Positions 59,896 through 64,000 of a DNA stretch of 64,000 nucleotides are shown here, piece by piece; within the stretch, counting starts at the first letter, position 1, and each line of letters opens with the position of its first letter. The translations under genes and the position numbers were made by a program. The notes beneath the pieces are model-generated. The model was not told the origin of the DNA. It saw nothing but the letters and a program-made list of their open reading frames with translations, and did no database searches. The DNA comes from Pseudomonas sp. R5(2019). GTDB taxonomy: Bacteria > Pseudomonadota > Gammaproteobacteria > Pseudomonadales > Pseudomonadaceae. The DNA lies in contig NZ_JAAAMT010000002.1 in the NCBI RefSeq assembly GCF_009905435.1, forward strand, positions 124,001 to 188,000, in the 5' to 3' direction.

Positions 59896-61350
59896 GTGAT
59901 CCAGTTCTTACTTAACCAGACGTTGCGCACCGAGCACGCCCTGGACCCGAATCTGACGGTACTCGAGTATCTGCGCTCGCAGTGCGCCAAACCTGGCACC
60001 AAGGAAGGCTGCGCCAGTGGCGACTGCGGTGCCTGCACCGTGGTGGTCGGCGAGCTTGGCCAGGATGAAAACGGCCGCGACCGCATCCGCTATCGCAGCC
60101 TGAACTCCTGCCTGACCTTTGTGGCGTCGCTGCACGGCAAACAACTGATCAGCGTCGAAGACCTCAAGCATCAAGGCAAGCTGCACAGCGTCCAGCAGGC
60201 CATGGTCGAGTGTCACGGCTCCCAGTGCGGCTTCTGCACACCGGGCTTTGTGATGTCGCTGTTCGCCCTGCAAAAGAACAGCGATGCACCGGATCTGCAC
60301 AAGGCCCAGGAAGCCCTGGCCGGTAACCTCTGCCGCTGCACCGGTTACCGCCCGATTCTGGCGGCTGCCGAACAGGCCTGCTGCCAGCGTGGCGGCGACC
60401 AGTTCGATGCCCGCGAAAGTGAAACCATCGCCCGCCTGAAGGCCATTGCCCCGCAAGAGATCGCCGAACTCAACAGCGGCGACAAACGCTGCATGGTGCC
60501 GCTGACCATCGCTGATCTGGCCGACCTGTACAGCTCGCACCCCGAAGCCCGGCTGCTGGCCGGTGGTACCGACCTGGCGCTGGAAGTCACCCAGTTCCAC
60601 CGCGCCCTGCCGGTGATGATCTACGTCGGCAATGTGTCGGAAATGAAGCGCATCGAGCGCTTCGACGATCGCCTGGAGATTGGCGCCGCGACACCGCTGA
60701 CCGATTGCTACGACGCCCTAAACGAACACTACCCCGATTTCGGCGAACTGCTTCACCGCTTCGCCTCGTTGCAGATTCGCAATCAGGGCACCCTGGGCGG
60801 CAACATCGGCAACGCCTCGCCGATCGGCGACTCACCGCCCCTGCTGATTGCCCTGGGCGCGCAGATCGTCCTGCGCCAGGGCAACCAAACCCGCACACTG
60901 GCACTCGAAGACTACTTCATCGACTACCGCATCACGGCGCGCCAGGAAAGCGAGTTCATCGAGAAGATCATCGTGCCGCTGCCCCAGGCCAACACTCGCT
61001 TTCGCGCCTACAAGGTTTCCAAGCGCCTGGACGACGACATTTCGGCCGTGTGCGCCGCCTTCAATCTGCGGATAGAGAACGGCATCGTTACGGACGCGCG
61101 AGTCGCGTTCGGCGGTATGGCCGCCATTCCAAAACGCGCCAAGGCCTGTGAAACCGCGTTGCTCGGCAATGCCTGGAACCAGGCCAGCGTTGACCGCGCG
61201 GTGGCCGCGCTGGCTGAAGACTTCACCCCGCTGTCGGATTTCCGGGCCAGCAAGGAATACCGCCTGCTGAGCGCGCAGAACCTGCTGCGCAAATACTTCA
61301 TCGAACTGCAAACGCCGCACATCGAAACCCGGGTGACCGCTTATGTCTAA
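59896..61350 (+). CDS. xdhA: Xanthine dehydrogenase small subunit XdhA (FeS and FAD)
   Basis: The iron-sulfur/flavin subunit of xanthine dehydrogenase, which takes electrons from xanthine oxidation to NAD+. The 484 residues have the plant-type [2Fe-2S] site GCASGDCGACTVV with a further Cys in LNSCLTF, a second cluster CHGSQCGFCTPGF...GNLCRCTGYRP, and a FAD domain (RLLAGGTDLALEVT; QIRNQGTLGGNIGNASPIGDSPP). GTG 59896 has GAGG six bases upstream; the GTG at 59884 overlaps that ribosome site. It overlaps xdhB by eight bases. Confidence 0.96.
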   Translation: MIQFLLNQTLRTEHALDPNLTVLEYLRSQCAKPGTKEGCASGDCGACTVVVGELGQDENGRDRIRYRSLNSCLTFVASLHGKQLISVEDLKHQGKLHSVQQAMVECHGSQCGFCTPGFVMSLFALQKNSDAPDLHKAQEALAGNLCRCTGYRPILAAAEQACCQRGGDQFDARESETIARLKAIAPQEIAELNSGDKRCMVPLTIADLADLYSSHPEARLLAGGTDLALEVTQFHRALPVMIYVGNVSEMKRIERFDDRLEIGAATPLTDCYDALNEHYPDFGELLHRFASLQIRNQGTLGGNIGNASPIGDSPPLLIALGAQIVLRQGNQTRTLALEDYFIDYRITARQESEFIEKIIVPLPQANTRFRAYKVSKRLDDDISAVCAAFNLRIENGIVTDARVAFGGMAAIPKRAKACETALLGNAWNQASVDRAVAALAEDFTPLSDFRASKEYRLLSAQNLLRKYFIELQTPHIETRVTAYV

Positions 61351-63739
61351 CCACAACCACACGCCCAAAACCCAGGCGGAACTGGCAGCCCTGTTCAGCC
61401 AGGACCTGACCACCGGCGTCGGTCGCAGCGTCAAGCACGACAGCGCCGAAAAACATGTATCCGGCGAAGCGGTGTACATCGACGACCGCCTGGATTTTCC
61501 CAACCAGTTGCACGTGTATGCGCGCCTGTCCGACCGCGCCCACGCGCGTATCCTGAAGATCGACACCAGCCCCTGCTACGCCTTCGAGGGTGTGCGCATC
61601 GCCATCACCCATGAAGACATCCCCGGGCTCAAGGACATTGGCCCGCTGCTGCCGGGCGACCCGCTGCTGGCGATCGACACCGTCGAGTTCGTTGGCCAGC
61701 CGGTGATCGCCGTCGCCGCCCGCGACCTGGACACCGCCCGCCAGGCGGCCATGGCTGCGATCATCGAATACGAAGACCTGGAGCCGGTGCTGGACGTGGT
61801 CGAAGCCCTGCGCAAACGCCACTTCGTACTCGACAGCCACACTCACAAGCGCGGTGACTCGGCCACCGCACTGGCCAGCGCGCCGCACCGGGTACAGGGC
61901 ACCTTGCACATCGGCGGCCAGGAACACTTTTATCTGGAAACCCAGATCTCCTCGGTGATGCCCACCGAAGACGGCGGCATGATCGTGTACTGCTCCACCC
62001 AGAACCCGACCGAAGTGCAAAAACTGGTGGCTGAAGTACTTGACGTGCCGATGAACAAGATTGTCGTCGACATGCGCCGCATGGGCGGTGGCTTCGGCGG
62101 CAAGGAAACCCAGGCCGCCAGCCCCGCGTGCCTGTGCGCCGTGGTCGCGCGCCTGACCGGGCAGCCGACCAAGATGCGCCTGCCGCGGGTCGAAGACATG
62201 CTGATGACCGGCAAGCGCCACCCCTTCTATGTGGAGTACGACGTCGGTTTCGACGACACCGGCCGCCTGCACGGCATCAACCTGGAGCTGGCCGGCAACT
62301 GCGGTTGCTCGCCAGACCTCTCGGCGTCGATCGTCGACCGCGCCATGTTCCATTCCGACAACGCCTATTACCTGGGCGACGCCACGGTCAACGGCCACCG
62401 CTGCAAGACCAACACCGCCTCGAACACCGCCTACCGGGGTTTCGGTGGCCCACAGGGCATGGTCGCGATTGAAGAAGTCATGGACAGCATCGCCCGCCAC
62501 CTGGGCCTAGACCCGCTGGCCGTGCGCAAGGCCAACTACTACGGCAAGACCGAGCGCAATGTCACGCACTACTACCAGACCGTCGAGCACAACATGCTCG
62601 AGGAAATCACCGCGCAACTGGAAGCCAGCTGCGACTATAAGGAGCGTCGCGAGTCGATCCGACTTTTCAATGCCCACAGCCCGATCCTGAAAAAGGGCCT
62701 GGCGCTGACACCGGTCAAGTTCGGCATTTCCTTCACTGCCAGCTTCCTCAACCAGGCCGGCGCGCTGGTGCATATCTACACCGATGGCAGCATCCACCTG
62801 AACCACGGCGGCACCGAGATGGGCCAGGGCTTGAACACCAAGGTCGCGCAGGTGGTGGCCGAGGTCTTCCAAGTGGATTTCAACCGCATCCAGATCACCG
62901 CCACCAACACCGACAAGGTGCCCAACACCTCGCCGACCGCCGCTTCCAGTGGTGCCGACCTGAACGGCAAAGCCGCCCAGAATGCCGCTGAAATCCTCAA
63001 GCATCGCTTGGTGGAATTCGCCGCGCGCCAATACAAGGTCAGCGAGGAAGACGTCGAGTTCCGTAACGGTCACGTGCGCATCCGCGACCAGATCCTGACC
63101 TTCGAAGCGCTGGTGCAACAGGCCTATTTCGCCCAGGTTTCGCTGTCGAGCACCGGCTTCTACAAAACCCCGAAAATCTACTACGACCGCGCCCAGGCCC
63201 GTGGCCGGCCGTTCTATTACTTTGCCTTTGGCGCAGCCTGCGCCGAGGTGATCGTCGACACCCTGACGGGCGAATACAAGATGCTGCGCACCGACATCCT
63301 GCACGACGTCGGCGCCTCGCTGAACCCGGCCATCGACATCGGCCAGGTCGAAGGCGGCTTTATTCAGGGCATGGGCTGGCTGACCACCGAAGAACTGGTC
63401 TGGAACGCCAAGGGCAAGCTGATGACCAATGGCCCGGCCAGCTACAAGATCCCGGCCGTGGCCGACATGCCGATCGATTTGCGCGTGCACCTGGTGGAAA
63501 ACCGCAAGAACCCGGAAGACACGGTGTTCCACTCCAAGGCCGTCGGCGAGCCGCCGTTCATGCTCGGGATTGCCCCATGGTGCGCGATCAAGGATGCCGT
63601 GGCGAGCCTGGCCGACTATCGCCGGCAGCCGAGCATCGACGCCCCGGCGACCCCGGAACGGGTGCTGTGGGGCTGCGAGCAAATGCGCAAGGCGGTGGCC
63701 GAGCGTACAGAGCCACAGGTTGCGGAAGTGGAAGCATAA
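61343..63739 (+). CDS. xdhB: Xanthine dehydrogenase large subunit XdhB (molybdopterin)
   Basis: The molybdenum subunit that hydroxylates hypoxanthine and xanthine to urate. The 798 residues contain VFVGQPVIAVAA-like entry motifs, the Mo-site loop RMGGGFGGKETQA, AYRGFGGPQGMVAIEEVMD, GGTEMGQGLNTKVAQV, and the C-terminal catalytic glutamate in KAVGEPPFMLGIAPWCAIKDAV. Full length and intact. It needs Mo cofactor made through MoaB/MoeA and sulfuration helped by XdhC encoded next. Confidence 0.97.
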   Translation: MSNHNHTPKTQAELAALFSQDLTTGVGRSVKHDSAEKHVSGEAVYIDDRLDFPNQLHVYARLSDRAHARILKIDTSPCYAFEGVRIAITHEDIPGLKDIGPLLPGDPLLAIDTVEFVGQPVIAVAARDLDTARQAAMAAIIEYEDLEPVLDVVEALRKRHFVLDSHTHKRGDSATALASAPHRVQGTLHIGGQEHFYLETQISSVMPTEDGGMIVYCSTQNPTEVQKLVAEVLDVPMNKIVVDMRRMGGGFGGKETQAASPACLCAVVARLTGQPTKMRLPRVEDMLMTGKRHPFYVEYDVGFDDTGRLHGINLELAGNCGCSPDLSASIVDRAMFHSDNAYYLGDATVNGHRCKTNTASNTAYRGFGGPQGMVAIEEVMDSIARHLGLDPLAVRKANYYGKTERNVTHYYQTVEHNMLEEITAQLEASCDYKERRESIRLFNAHSPILKKGLALTPVKFGISFTASFLNQAGALVHIYTDGSIHLNHGGTEMGQGLNTKVAQVVAEVFQVDFNRIQITATNTDKVPNTSPTAASSGADLNGKAAQNAAEILKHRLVEFAARQYKVSEEDVEFRNGHVRIRDQILTFEALVQQAYFAQVSLSSTGFYKTPKIYYDRAQARGRPFYYFAFGAACAEVIVDTLTGEYKMLRTDILHDVGASLNPAIDIGQVEGGFIQGMGWLTTEELVWNAKGKLMTNGPASYKIPAVADMPIDLRVHLVENRKNPEDTVFHSKAVGEPPFMLGIAPWCAIKDAVASLADYRRQPSIDAPATPERVLWGCEQMRKAVAERTEPQVAEVEA

Positions 63740-63749
63740 GGAGCCTGTC

Positions 63750-64000
63750 ATGAACAACTGGATCAGCGCCCTGGCCGAACTGCAGGAACGTGGCGAACCC
63801 TGCGTGCTGGTCACCATCATCGAGGAGCGCGGCTCGACGCCGCGCAACGCCGGCTCGAAGATGGTGGTCAGTGCCGACCACCTGTACGACACCATCGGTG
63901 GCGGGCATCTGGAATTCAAGGCCATGCGCATCGCCCGCGAGATGATTGCCAGCCGTCGTCACGACACGCACCTGGAGCGCTTCAGCCTGGGCGCGAGCCT
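63750..64000 (+). CDS. xdhC: Xanthine dehydrogenase accessory protein XdhC, 5' part
   Basis: XdhC binds Mo cofactor, promotes its sulfuration and loads it into XdhB. Only the first 83 residues are in the window: MNNWISALAELQERGEPCVLVTIIEERGSTPRNAGSKMVVSADHLYDTIGGGHLEFKAMRIAREM, with the family motif GSTPRNAGSKM and TIGGGHLE. AAGGAG lies just upstream of ATG 63750, ten bases after the xdhB stop. The gene continues past the right edge. Confidence 0.93.
   Translation, partial: MNNWISALAELQERGEPCVLVTIIEERGSTPRNAGSKMVVSADHLYDTIGGGHLEFKAMRIAREMIASRRHDTHLERFSLGAS

Overview
This window reads as a GC-rich chromosome segment of a fluorescent-group Pseudomonas (P. putida / P. fluorescens type). The grounds are the gene order gap-mfd-csiV ... 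nagZ-psrA-lexA-sulA-topA-fadA-fadB and ligA-zipA-smc-xdhABC, the PsrA and LexA operator types, and several families of Pseudomonas REP/REPIN inverted repeats. The species assignment is inference; no marker gene such as 16S is present.

Layout. 1-8.4 kb: 5' end of apbE and gap (minus strand), divergent from mfd, csiV and a SNF2-type helicase that looks N-terminally shortened. 8.6-11.6 kb: a minus-strand run psrA, YkuD-family protein, nagZ and a methylthioadenosine/methylthioinosine phosphorylase (fatty-acid/sigma regulation plus murein and nucleoside recycling). 11.8-13 kb: SOS operon lexA-sulA behind two LexA boxes. 13-20.4 kb: two small conserved genes, topA, a DUF1653 gene and the beta-oxidation operon fadBA. 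20.4-28.2 kb: possible small RNA, universal stress protein, uup, slt, a MOSC protein, and cheV with a FliA-type promoter. 28.5-33.6 kb: a CheA-P1/HPt-like protein lacking the phospho-histidine, a NarX/NarL-type two-component pair, a GDP-mannose synthesis enzyme and a glycosyltransferase. 33.5-36.9 kb: moaB-moeA, a small lipoprotein, tRNA-Pro(CGG), an intergenic repeat and thpR.

37.1-46.8 kb is a ten-gene minus-strand cluster for hydroxyproline uptake and catabolism. It holds a periplasmic binding protein, ATPase and two permeases, a DapA-type deaminase, a Cys/Cys 4-hydroxyproline epimerase, an FAD D-amino-acid dehydrogenase, an aldehyde dehydrogenase, a second Ser/Cys proline-racemase-family protein and a GntR/FCD regulator. 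Each step from trans-4-hydroxy-L-proline to 2-oxoglutarate has a candidate enzyme, and ATGA overlaps link the core genes.

47-51.8 kb: a glycine-zipper protein, a 341-bp palindromic element between two near-identical terminators, a malate:quinone oxidoreductase with a lipoprotein signal, a pseudouridine synthase, an M15 peptidase and a glutaredoxin-like protein. 51.8-64 kb: ligA, zipA, smc, then a GntR/FCD regulator divergent from the purine-catabolic xdhABC operon; the intergenic region holds two 17-bp repeats overlapping a good sigma-70 promoter. xdhC runs off the window.

Most of the window is core genome. I see no CRISPR array, prophage, transposase or defence island. The least explained signals are the shortened SNF2 helicase, the signal-less YkuD protein beside nagZ, the His-less HPt protein, the exported lipoprotein MQO, the nested palindromes around REPINs, and the xdh operator array.
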